Assembly (NCBI RefSeq): GCF_002099195.1
Contig: NZ_NBYX01000009.1
Span: 124,001-188,000 of the forward strand
Direction: 5' to 3'
Length of the DNA stretch: 64,000 bases
DNA from: Burkholderia puraquae
GTDB taxonomy: Bacteria > Pseudomonadota > Gammaproteobacteria > Burkholderiales > Burkholderiaceae
In this document: positions 56,613 to 64,000 of the stretch, one piece after another
Position numbering within the stretch: the stretch's first letter is position 1
Layout: each line of letters opens with the position of its first letter
Program-made: the position numbers and the translations under genes
Notes under the pieces: model-generated
What the model saw: only the letters and a program-made list of their open reading frames with translations
What the model was told of the DNA's origin: nothing
Databases searched by the model: none

Positions 56613-57461
56613 ATGAATATGGCAGAAAGCCACCTGAATCCCGTCGAGCGCACCGCTGCGCCCGCCGGCACGCAAGATGCGGCGCACGGCCGTCCGCTGG
56701 CGCCGCTGAACGCGAAGATCGAGGTCAACAACCTCAACTTCTTCTACAACAAGTTCCATGCGCTGAAGAACATCAACCTGCGCATTCCCGAAGGGAAGGT
56801 GACGGCGTTCATCGGCCCGTCGGGCTGCGGCAAGTCGACACTGCTGCGCACGTTCAACAAGATGTTTGCGCTCTACCCGGAGCAGCGCGCCGAAGGCGAA
56901 ATCCTGATGGACGGCGAGAACCTGCTGACGACGAAGCGCGACATCTCGCTGCTGCGCGCGCGTATCGGCATGGTGTTCCAGAAGCCGACTCCGTTCCCGA
57001 TGTCGATCTACGACAACATCGCGTTCGGCGTGAAGATGTTCGAAAAGCTCACGCGTTCGGAAATGGACGACCGCGTCGAGTGGGCGCTCACGAAGGCCGC
57101 GCTGTGGAACGAAGTGAAGGACAAGCTGAACCAGAGCGGCTACGGCCTCTCCGGCGGCCAGCAGCAGCGTCTGTGCATCGCGCGCGGCATCGCGATCCGC
57201 CCGGAAGTGCTGCTGCTCGACGAACCGTGCTCGGCGCTCGATCCGATCTCGACGGGCCGCATCGAGGAACTGATCGCGGAGCTGAAGAGCGACTACACGG
57301 TCGTGATCGTTACGCACAACATGCAGCAGGCCGCACGCTGCTCGGATTACACGGCCTACATGTACCTGGGCGAGCTGATCGAATTCGGCGATACCGAAAA
57401 GATCTTCATCAAGCCGGTGCGCAAGGAAACGGAAGACTACATCACCGGCCGCTTCGGCTGA
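56613..57461 (+). CDS. pstB: Phosphate ABC transporter ATPase PstB
   Basis: A 282-residue ATPase driving phosphate import. Walker A is [10 protein letters not shown] (Lys74), the Q-loop [18 protein letters not shown] is PstB-specific, the signature is [16 protein letters not shown], Walker B is [13 protein letters not shown], and the H-loop is [11 protein letters not shown]. The N-terminal ~28 residues are variable. GGAG precedes ATG 56613. PstB also takes part in signalling phosphate status to PhoR via PhoU. Confidence 0.95.
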   Translation: MNMAESHLNPVERTAAPAGTQDAAHGRPLAPLNAKIEVNNLNFFYNKFHALKNINLRIPEGKVTAFIGPSGCGKSTLLRTFNKMFALYPEQRAEGEILMDGENLLTTKRDISLLRARIGMVFQKPTPFPMSIYDNIAFGVKMFEKLTRSEMDDRVEWALTKAALWNEVKDKLNQSGYGLSGGQQQRLCIARGIAIRPEVLLLDEPCSALDPISTGRIEELIAELKSDYTVVIVTHNMQQAARCSDYTAYMYLGELIEFGDTEKIFIKPVRKETEDYITGRFG

Positions 57462-57479
57462 TGACGGAGAACAACAGCC

Positions 57480-58184
57480 ATGTCGGATAAACATCTGTCG
57501 AGCCAGTTCGACGCGGACCTGAATGCCGTGTCGTCGAAAGTGCTGGAAATGGGCGGGCTCGTCGAGTCGCAGATCGTCGGTGCGATGTACGCGCTGAACG
57601 AATTCGATCGCGATACGGCCGAGAAGGTGATCGCGGCCGAGGAAACGCTGAACGCGATGGAAGTCGACATCGACCAGGAGTGCGGCAACATCATCGCGCG
57701 GAGGCAGCCTGCCGCGCGTGACCTGCGCCTTTTGATGTCGATTTCGAAAACGATTACGAACCTCGAGCGCGCAGGCGACGAGGCCGAGAAGATCGCGAAG
57801 CGCGTGCGCCGCCTGGTCGACGAGCCGGCCGCACGCACGGTCAACATCGCCGAGATCAAGGTGTCGGGCGAGATGGCCGTGACGATCCTGCGCCGCGCGC
57901 TCGACGCGTTTGCGCGTCTCGATACGGTGGCCGCCGCGCAGATCGTCAAGGACGACAAGGAAATCGACCTGGAATTCCGTGCGTTCGTGCGCAAGCTCGT
58001 GTCGTACATGCAGGAAGATCCGCGCACGATTTCGGTCGGCCTCGAATACCTGTTCATCGCGAAAGCGATCGAGCGGATCGGCGACCACGCGAAGAATATC
58101 GCCGAATTCATCATCTACATCGTGAAGGGCACGGACGTGCGGCACCAGCCGCGCGACACGCTCGATCGCGAAGCCAACAGTTAA
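57480..58184 (+). CDS. phoU: Phosphate regulatory protein PhoU
   Basis: A 234-residue helical protein made of two three-helix bundles, each with the metal-binding ExxxD-type pattern: MGGLVESQIVGAMYALNEFDRDTAEKVI, ISKTITNLERAGDEAEKIAKR, and EYLFIAKAIERIGDHAKNIAEFIIYIVKG. It dampens PhoR signalling when phosphate is plentiful and may control PstB activity. It lies between pstB and phoB on one transcript. Confidence 0.94.
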   Translation: MSDKHLSSQFDADLNAVSSKVLEMGGLVESQIVGAMYALNEFDRDTAEKVIAAEETLNAMEVDIDQECGNIIARRQPAARDLRLLMSISKTITNLERAGDEAEKIAKRVRRLVDEPAARTVNIAEIKVSGEMAVTILRRALDAFARLDTVAAAQIVKDDKEIDLEFRAFVRKLVSYMQEDPRTISVGLEYLFIAKAIERIGDHAKNIAEFIIYIVKGTDVRHQPRDTLDREANS

Positions 58185-58214
58185 TCGACTCCGTAAGGAA
58201 GAACAGAGGTGCCG

Positions 58215-58916
58215 ATGCCCAGCAACATTCTCGTCGTTGAAGATGAGCCCGCGATTTCCGAACTGATCTCGGTGAATCTCCAGCACGCCGGTCACTGCCC
58301 GATTCGTGCGTACAACGCCGAACAGGCGCAAAACCTGATCAGCGACGTGCTGCCCGATCTCGTGCTGCTCGACTGGATGCTGCCGGGCAAGTCCGGTATC
58401 GCGTTCGCGCGCGACCTGCGCAACAACGAACGGACCAAGCACATCCCGATCATCATGCTGACTGCGCGCGGCGATGAGCAGGACAAGGTGCTCGGCCTCG
58501 AAATCGGCGCGGACGATTACGTGACGAAGCCGTTCTCGCCGAAGGAGCTGATGGCGCGGATCAAGGCCGTGCTGCGTCGCCGTGCGCCGCAGCTGACCGA
58601 GGACGTCGTGTCGATCAACGGGCTGCGCCTCGACCCGGCCACGCATCGCGTTGCCGCGCATGCGGAAGGCAGCGAGATCAAGCTCGATCTCGGCCCGACC
58701 GAGTTCCGCCTGCTGCATTTCTTCATGACGCATCCGGAGCGCGTGCACAGCCGCACGCAACTGCTCGACCAGGTGTGGGGCGACCACGTGTTCGTCGAGG
58801 AGCGTACCGTCGACGTGCACATCAAACGATTGCGCGCGGCCTTGAAACCGGCCGGCTGCGATGCGATGATCGAGACCGTGCGCGGCAGCGGCTACCGGCT
58901 CGCCAAGCACGCGTAA
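58215..58916 (+). CDS. phoB: Response regulator PhoB
   Basis: A 233-residue OmpR-type regulator that activates the Pho regulon. The receiver domain has the acidic pair in VVEDEPAISEL, phospho-acceptor Asp53 in LVLLDWMLPGKSG, IIMLTARGDEQD and the switch Lys in DDYVTKPFSPKEL. The winged-helix DNA-binding domain spans LGPTEFRLLHFFMTHPERVHSRTQLLDQVWG to TVDVHIKRLRAAL. ATG 58215 is favoured since AGAGG is five bases ahead; the GTG at 58209 would include that site in the gene. Confidence 0.95.
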   Translation: MPSNILVVEDEPAISELISVNLQHAGHCPIRAYNAEQAQNLISDVLPDLVLLDWMLPGKSGIAFARDLRNNERTKHIPIIMLTARGDEQDKVLGLEIGADDYVTKPFSPKELMARIKAVLRRRAPQLTEDVVSINGLRLDPATHRVAAHAEGSEIKLDLGPTEFRLLHFFMTHPERVHSRTQLLDQVWGDHVFVEERTVDVHIKRLRAALKPAGCDAMIETVRGSGYRLAKHA

Positions 58917-58926
58917 CGTATCCGCG

Positions 58927-58947
58927 CATGCCGTGTGCCACGGCATG
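58927..58947 (+). promoter_or_regulatory. Hairpin between phoB and phoR
   Basis: CATGCCGT (58927-58934) pairs exactly with ACGGCATG (58940-58947) around a 5-base loop, followed by a T-rich but interrupted run (TCGTTCATTCTTT). It may cut phoR expression below that of phoB. Confidence 0.5.
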
Positions 58948-58973
58948 TCGTTCATTCTTTCGGGCGCTGAATC

Positions 58974-60293
58974 ATGAACATCATCTGGGCGCGCTTTCTG
59001 GTGTCGCTCGTGCTGCTCGTGCTGATCGGCGTATTGGTCGGCGTGTTCGCCGGCCCGACCGCGGGCCTCGTGTTCGTGGTCGTGATGCTGGTCGCGCAGG
59101 GCTTTTTCAGTACCTTTCATACGCAGCGTCTGTGGCGGCTGCTCGACGCGCCGGTCTATGGCGAGGTGCCGAGTGCGCCGGGCATCTGGGGCGAGATCTA
59201 CTATCGTCTGCACAAGCTCGCGAAGCAGTGGCACGCGCAGGTGCGTCAGGTCGAGCAGCAGCATTCCCGCTTCATCCAGGCGATCCAGGCGTCGCCGAAC
59301 GGCGTCGCGATGCTCGACGACCACGACCAGATCGAGTGGTGCAATGCGATCGCCGAGGTCCATTTCGGCCTCGACGCGAAGCGCGACCTGCGCCAGCACA
59401 TCACCAACCTGGTTCGCCATCCCGAGTTCGTCCGCTACCTGAACGCACAGCATTACGACGAGACGCTCGTGATGCGCGGCATGGGCGACTCGCGGCAGAA
59501 CGTGCTGGAAGTGCAGGTGTTTCCGTACGGCGAGAACCGCAAGCTGCTGCTCACGCAGGACATCACCGAGCTCGAGCGTACCGACGCGATGCGGCGCGAT
59601 TTCGTCGCGAACGTGTCGCACGAATTGAAGACGCCGCTCACCGTGCTGTCGGGCTTCCTCGAGACGATGCGCGAGCTGCCGCTGAACGAGGAAGACCGCG
59701 CGCGTTATCTCGAGATGATGGAGCAGCAGGCATCGCGGATGCGGCACATCGTCACCGACCTGCTGGTGCTCGCGAAGCTGGAAGGCGAGAGCAAGCCGCC
59801 GCTCGATCACGCGATCGACATGCGCGCCGTGTTCGACCATCTGAAGGAGGACGCGCAGACGCTGTCGAACGGGCATCACGACATCGCGTTCTCGATCGAC
59901 GAGACACTCGGCGTCACCGGCGCGCAGACGGAGCTGTTCAGTGCGTTCGCGAATCTGGTCACCAATGCGATTCGCTATACGCCGGAAGGCGGCAAGATCG
60001 TCGTCACCTGGCGGCGCGAAGGCGCGCAGGGTGTGTTTTCCGTCACGGACAGCGGCTTCGGGATTCCGGCCGCCGACCTGCCGCGGCTGACCGAACGCTT
60101 CTATCGCGTCGACCGCAGCCGTTCGCGCGATACGGGCGGCACGGGGCTCGGGCTCGCGATCGTCAAGCACGTGCTGCAGCGGCACGACGCGCACCTGTAC
60201 GTGCAGAGCGAGGAAGGGCGCGGCAGCACGTTCACCGCGCGGTTCCCGGGCTCGCGCGTCATCGCGATCCGGCCGGCCACGTACGAGGCATGA
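58974..60293 (+). CDS. phoR: Phosphate-sensing histidine kinase PhoR
   Basis: A 439-residue membrane kinase. Two N-terminal helices (FLVSLVLLVLIGVLVGVFAG, GLVFVVVMLVAQGFF) have no periplasmic domain, as in other PhoR proteins. A charged linker and a PAS domain (residues ~100-200: FIQAIQASPNGVAMLDDHDQIEWCNAIAEVHFG) follow, then the H-box FVANVSHELKTPLTVL with His216. The ATPase domain has the N-box FANLVTNAIRYTPEGG, the G1 box VTDSGFGIP and GGTGLGLAIVKHV. The phosphate signal comes through PstSCAB/PhoU. The bidirectional terminator at 60322-60351 ends the operon. Confidence 0.94.
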   Translation: MNIIWARFLVSLVLLVLIGVLVGVFAGPTAGLVFVVVMLVAQGFFSTFHTQRLWRLLDAPVYGEVPSAPGIWGEIYYRLHKLAKQWHAQVRQVEQQHSRFIQAIQASPNGVAMLDDHDQIEWCNAIAEVHFGLDAKRDLRQHITNLVRHPEFVRYLNAQHYDETLVMRGMGDSRQNVLEVQVFPYGENRKLLLTQDITELERTDAMRRDFVANVSHELKTPLTVLSGFLETMRELPLNEEDRARYLEMMEQQASRMRHIVTDLLVLAKLEGESKPPLDHAIDMRAVFDHLKEDAQTLSNGHHDIAFSIDETLGVTGAQTELFSAFANLVTNAIRYTPEGGKIVVTWRREGAQGVFSVTDSGFGIPAADLPRLTERFYRVDRSRSRDTGGTGLGLAIVKHVLQRHDAHLYVQSEEGRGSTFTARFPGSRVIAIRPATYEA

Positions 60294-60321
60294 TCGCGTA
60301 GCGGCATGTCTGGCCCGCAAC

Positions 60322-60351
60322 AAAAAATGCAGCCCGCGGGCTGCATTTTTT
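60322..60351. terminator. Bidirectional terminator, perfect 30-bp palindrome
   Basis: The arms AAAAAATGCAGCCCG (60322-60336) and CGGGCTGCATTTTTT (60337-60351) are exact inverted copies, with A6 and T6 at the outer ends. It serves phoR (plus) and ppk1 (minus), which converge here. Confidence 0.92.
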
Positions 60352-60393
60352 ATTTGGAGCGACGCGGCACGCGACTCGCGCCGCGCTGCCGGT

Positions 60394-62457
60394 TCAAGAG
60401 CAGAACTTCGCGAGCAGCCCGAGTTGCGCGTTGCGGATCGTCTTGCCTGCGCGGCGCCGGCGATAGTGGCCGTCGCTGTGCATCTGCCACGCCGACTGGT
60501 TGTCGCCGAGGCACACCGACAGCCCTTCCGCGATCACGCGCCGCTTGAGCTTGCGATCGCGGATCGGGAACGCGACTTCGACGCGACGGAACAGGTTGCG
60601 ATCCATCCAGTCGGCGCTCGACAGATAGACGTCCTCGACGCCGTTCGCGTGGAAATAATAGATCCGGTGGTGCTCGAGGAAGCGGCCGACGATCGAGCGC
60701 ACGGTGATGTTTTCCGACAGCCCCGGCACGCCGGGCTTCAGCGCGCAGACACCGCGCACGATCAGGTCGACCTTGACGCCGGCCTGCGACGCTTCGTACA
60801 GCGCGGAGATCACCGACGGCTCCAGCAGCGCGTTCATCTTCGCGACGACGCGCGCGCGCTTGCCGGCCCGTGCATTGTCGATTTCCGCGCGGATCGAATC
60901 GATGATGCGCGGATGCAGCGTGAACGGCGACTGCCACAGCTCGTGCAGCATGAGTTCCCCGCCGATGCCGGTCAGCTGCTGGAACACGTGATGCACGTCC
61001 TCGCAGATTTTCTGGTCGGCCGTCATCAGCCCGAAGTCGGTGTAGAGGCGCGCCGTGCGCGGGTGGTAGTTGCCGGTGCCGAGGTGCACGTAGCGGCGCA
61101 GCGACGCCTTGCCGGCCTGCACGACACGCCGCACGATCAGCATCATCTTCGCGTGGCACTTGTGACCGACCACGCCGTACACGACATGCGCGCCGACGGC
61201 TTCGAGCTGCGACGCCCAGTTGATGTTGGTTTCCTCGTCGAAGCGCGCGAGCAGTTCGACGACGACGGTCACTTCCTTGCCGTTGCGCGCGGCTTCCATC
61301 AGCGCGTCCATCAGCGGCGAATCGGTGCCGGTGCGGTAGATCGTCTGCTTGATCGCGACGACGCTCGGATCCTTCGCGGCCTGCTGCAGCAGTTCGAGCA
61401 CCGGCTGGAAGCTTTCGTACGGATGGTGCAGCAGGATGTCGCCGTTGTCGATCGCATCGAACATCGTCGGCGCGTTCGTGATCGCGGCCGGGGTCGACGC
61501 GGTGAACGGCGTGAACTTCAGGTCGGGGCGGTCGACGAGATCGGGAATCTGCATCAGCCGCACGAGGTTCACCGATCCGGCCACGCGATAGCAGTCCTTC
61601 TCGCCGAGTTCGCTTTCCTCGAGCAGGCGCCGCACGATGTGCAGCGGCGTGTCGGCCGACACCTCGAGGCGCACCGCGTTGCCGAGGTGGCGCGCGGGCA
61701 GTTCGCCCTGCAGCGCGACGCGCAGGTTCGTGATTTCGTCTTCGTCGACGAACAGTTCGCTGTTGCGCGTGATGCGGAACTGGTTGCAACTTTTCACGAC
61801 GAGCTGCGGGAAGAGTTCGCCGACGAAGCGCTGCATGAACGTGCTCAGCAGCACGAAGCCATGCTCGAAGCCCGACAGCGCGTGCGGCATGCGCACGACG
61901 CGCGGTAGCGCGCGCGGCGCCTGCACGATGCCCATCACGGCCTGGCGGCCGAATGCGTCGCGGCCTTCGAGCTCGACGACGAAGTTCAGGCTCTTGTTCA
62001 GTACGCGCGGGAACGGGTGGGCGGGATCGAGGCCGATCGGTGTCAGCACGGGCAGCAACTCGTCGAGGAAGTAGTGCCGCGCCCATTCGAGCTGCGCGTC
62101 GTTCCACGTGTCGCTCGCATGGAAGTAGATGCCTTCCTGTTCGAGCGCGGGCAGCACGGTTTCGTGCAGCATCGTGTACTGTCGATGGACGAGCCGTTGC
62201 GCGCGTTCGACGACGAGATCGTAAGCATGTTGTAACGACATGCCGTCGGGCGTCAGTGCGCCGGGGTTGTCGCGGATCTGCTCCTGCAGGCCGGCCATCC
62301 GGACTTCGAAGAATTCGTCGAGGTTGCTGCTGGTGATGCAGATGAAGCGGAGGCGCTCGAGCAACGGGACTTGAGGATCGGCAGCTTGGGCCAGCACGCG
62401 CTCGTTGAAGCCGAGGATGCCGAGTTCACGATTGAGGAGCGGATAACGGACGGACAT
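60394..62457 (-). CDS. ppk1: Polyphosphate kinase 1
   Basis: A 687-residue enzyme that makes polyphosphate from ATP reversibly. It has the N-terminal MSVRYPLLNRELGILGFNERVLAQA, IRFICITSSNLDEFFEVR-type segment, and the PLD-like C-terminal domains with the autophosphorylated His region VVYGVVGHKCHAKMMLIVRR and the second HHRIYYFHANG motif. ATG 62457 is preferred over TTG 62538: a Pho box covers 62521-62538 and the length then equals that of E. coli PPK. It is divergent from ppx. Confidence 0.95.
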   Translation of the reverse strand: MSVRYPLLNRELGILGFNERVLAQAADPQVPLLERLRFICITSSNLDEFFEVRMAGLQEQIRDNPGALTPDGMSLQHAYDLVVERAQRLVHRQYTMLHETVLPALEQEGIYFHASDTWNDAQLEWARHYFLDELLPVLTPIGLDPAHPFPRVLNKSLNFVVELEGRDAFGRQAVMGIVQAPRALPRVVRMPHALSGFEHGFVLLSTFMQRFVGELFPQLVVKSCNQFRITRNSELFVDEDEITNLRVALQGELPARHLGNAVRLEVSADTPLHIVRRLLEESELGEKDCYRVAGSVNLVRLMQIPDLVDRPDLKFTPFTASTPAAITNAPTMFDAIDNGDILLHHPYESFQPVLELLQQAAKDPSVVAIKQTIYRTGTDSPLMDALMEAARNGKEVTVVVELLARFDEETNINWASQLEAVGAHVVYGVVGHKCHAKMMLIVRRVVQAGKASLRRYVHLGTGNYHPRTARLYTDFGLMTADQKICEDVHHVFQQLTGIGGELMLHELWQSPFTLHPRIIDSIRAEIDNARAGKRARVVAKMNALLEPSVISALYEASQAGVKVDLIVRGVCALKPGVPGLSENITVRSIVGRFLEHHRIYYFHANGVEDVYLSSADWMDRNLFRRVEVAFPIRDRKLKRRVIAEGLSVCLGDNQSAWQMHSDGHYRRRRAGKTIRNAQLGLLAKFCS

Positions 62458-62520
62458 CGGCAGAGTAGGGGGTGATTCGGGCGATGATTCGAAAGGACGC
62501 TCGGAAACTCTCACGGTACG

Positions 62521-62538
62521 ATGACGTGCTGATGACAA
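62521..62538 (-). promoter_or_regulatory. Pho box upstream of ppk1
   Basis: On the minus strand TTGTCAT (62538-62532) and ACGTCAT (62527-62521) are two PhoB half-sites 11 bp apart. The 14 half-site bases differ from consensus at three positions. It ends 63 bases before ppk1 ATG 62457, placing polyphosphate synthesis in the Pho regulon. Confidence 0.65.
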
Positions 62539-62737
62539 TAGTGTTATTTATATCGGGAAATTCTACGTTGTAACCGTTTCGTCTCATAAATGTTTCGACG
62601 ATATGCAAACGAGCGGTGTGCATGCCCGTGAAGCGTGGTAATGGCAAGCGTTCCACGCTTAAAATGTCGCCTTTGATTGATCGCCCACGGTTGTCGCACC
62701 GGCCGCCGCGGGCGAACGCGCACGGAGCCCCCTTCTG

Positions 62738-64000
62738 ATGGTTACAACCCCCCACTTGCTGGCTGCCGTGGATCTCGGCTCGAACAGCTTCCGGCTGATC
62801 GTCGGGCGTGTCGAGGAAACGCCGGCGGGCAGCCAGATCTATCCCGTCGACGCACTGCGCGAGCCCGTCCGGCTGGCCGCGGGCCTGTCGAGCGACAAGA
62901 TGCTCGATCGCGCGTCGCAGGAGCGTGGCTGGGAGGCGCTCAAGCGGTTCGGCGAGCGCCTGCGCGATTTCCATCCCGATCATGTGCGCGCGGTGGCGAC
63001 CAACACGCTGCGCGTCGCGAAGAACGCGGGCGAATTTCTCGGCGAGGCCGAAGCGGCGCTCGGTTTCCCGATCGAAGTGATTGCAGGCCGCGAAGAAGCG
63101 CGGCTGATCTACGCGGGTGCCGCGCACTCGGTGCCGGCGAGCGCCGGCAAGCGGCTCGTCGTCGACATCGGCGGCGGCTCCACCGAATTCATCATCGGCT
63201 CGCACTACACGCCGATCGTGATGGAGAGCCTCTATATCGGCTGCGTGAGCCACAGCCGCACCTTCTTCCCGGCCGGCAACGTCGACGAATACACGATGCG
63301 GCAGGCCGAACTCGCGGCCAAGCGCGAGATCCAGATCATTTCGAGCGAGTACAAGAAGGCCGGGTGGGACCAGGCGATCGGTTCGTCCGGCACCGCCCGT
63401 GCCCTCGCGGAGCTCGTCGAGGCAAACGGCTTCAACGATCCGGGCATCACGCACGGCATTTCGCGCGGCGGCCTCGAGCGCCTGAAGCGTGCGCTGATCA
63501 AGTCGGAGAACGTCAACCGGCTGAAGCTGATCGCGCTGAAGCCCGACCGCGTGCCGGTGCTCGCGGGCGGCCTCGCGATCATGCTCGCGGTGTTCGAGGA
63601 ACTCGGCGTCGACTACGTCGATACGACCGACGGCGCGTTGCGCCTGGGCGTGCTGTACGACCTGCTGGGCCGCACGCAGCACGAGGACATGCGTGCGGTG
63701 ACCGTCGAGGGCTTCACGCGCCGCTACGGTGTCGATCGTGCGCAGGCCGAGCGGATCGGCGCGCTGGCGGGGCGTTTCTACGACGAGCTCGAGGAAGCTG
63801 ACGACGAAGCGCGCGAGGAAGGGCGGATGTTCCTCGGCTGGGCGGCTGCGTTGCACGAGATCGGCCTGTCGATCTCGCACAGCGCGTATCACAAGCATTC
63901 GGCCTATATCGCGAGCAACGCGGACATGCCGGGTTTTTCGCGCACCGACCAGGCGCGCCTTGCCGCACTCGTGCTCGGTCACGCGGGCAAGCTCGGCAAG
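62738..64000 (+). CDS. ppx: Exopolyphosphatase (3' end beyond the window)
   Basis: 421 residues of a Ppx/GppA phosphatase are present and the frame stays open at the right edge; the full protein should be about 500. The ASKHA phosphate loop AAVDLGSNSFRLIVG opens it. VATNTLRVAKNAGEFL, the catalytic Glu region VIAGREEARLIYAGAA, VVDIGGGSTEFIIG and IGSSGTARALAEL are in order. An HD-like domain begins near GWAAALHEIGLSISHSAYHKHSAYI. It hydrolyses polyphosphate made by Ppk1 (or pppGpp). The 280-base divergent gap to ppk1 holds both promoters. Confidence 0.93.
   Translation, partial: MVTTPHLLAAVDLGSNSFRLIVGRVEETPAGSQIYPVDALREPVRLAAGLSSDKMLDRASQERGWEALKRFGERLRDFHPDHVRAVATNTLRVAKNAGEFLGEAEAALGFPIEVIAGREEARLIYAGAAHSVPASAGKRLVVDIGGGSTEFIIGSHYTPIVMESLYIGCVSHSRTFFPAGNVDEYTMRQAELAAKREIQIISSEYKKAGWDQAIGSSGTARALAELVEANGFNDPGITHGISRGGLERLKRALIKSENVNRLKLIALKPDRVPVLAGGLAIMLAVFEELGVDYVDTTDGALRLGVLYDLLGRTQHEDMRAVTVEGFTRRYGVDRAQAERIGALAGRFYDELEEADDEAREEGRMFLGWAAALHEIGLSISHSAYHKHSAYIASNADMPGFSRTDQARLAALVLGHAGKLGK

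Noticed and set aside
55410-60323. A 1637-residue open frame on the minus strand across pstC to phoR
   Set aside because: It is the antisense shadow of six intact genes. It has Arg/His/Asp-rich composition, no recognisable domain and no ribosome site; such frames arise from the strong G/C bias at third positions.

Overview
The window looks like a stretch of a Burkholderia main chromosome, most likely the B. cepacia complex. The evidence is very high G+C, third positions that are almost all G or C, and the carA-leuE-carB-greA and ftsH-folP-glmM-pstSCAB-phoUBR-ppk/ppx gene orders. Poly-hydroxybutyrate metabolism and DUF4148/DUF2242 proteins also fit this group. I saw no rRNA, tRNA, insertion sequence, prophage or CRISPR array. 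The species call is inference, not a database match.

Left part (1-20 kb), accessory and niche functions. A three-gene cassette (MFS importer, M20 carbamoylase, acetylpolyamine-type deacetylase) is followed by a compact chaperone-usher operon of spore-coat-U type on the minus strand (subunit, chaperone, usher, tip adhesin). A 101-aa miniature spore-coat-U-like protein converges on that operon, and an A+T-rich control region lies upstream of it. Next come an efflux-type MFS gene, a candidate small RNA, a LysR gene divergent from a PLP serine dehydratase of the animal SDS type, an Ala/Pro/Ser-rich DUF2242 lipoprotein, an nhaR-like regulator divergent from a terC gene, a small zinc-ribbon protein, two Hsp20 chaperones behind a sigma-32-like promoter, a 3-hydroxyacid dehydrogenase and a DUF4148 protein.

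Middle part (20-34.7 kb). A complete biotin-independent malonate decarboxylase operon, madLM-mdcACDEGBH, is transcribed away from a LysR gene. It supplies a transporter, the decarboxylase subunits, both prosthetic-group enzymes and the malonyl loader, mostly with overlapping stop and start codons. It is followed by a phospholipase-D-fold protein with a degenerate active site, a phosphoribosyltransferase, an intracellular PHB depolymerase, a GST, a small unknown protein, a ProP-like MFS transporter and a YnfA-family membrane protein.

Right part (34.7-64 kb), core housekeeping. dnaQ, rnhA and a methyltransferase run on the minus strand, divergent from gloB. They are followed by mltD, an MFS gene, carA-leuE-carB (pyrimidine and arginine precursor), greA, a DUF4149 gene, yhbY divergent from rlmE-ftsH, folP-glmM, and the phosphate system pstSCAB-phoU-phoB-phoR behind five Pho-box half-sites. 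The window ends with ppk1 (minus, with its own Pho box) divergent from ppx, which runs off the right edge. This last block links phosphate sensing and uptake to polyphosphate storage.

Several well-formed rho-independent terminators punctuate the map. The best are at 9412-9441, 17103-17138, 32245-32319, 39371-39400, 46219-46278, 50805-50837 and 60322-60351. Most unexplained structure is in intergenic DNA: the sRNA candidate near 11.15 kb, nested inverted repeats between nhaR and terC, a possible RNA thermometer ahead of hsp20, the structured carA leader, and twin hairpins between pstS and pstC.
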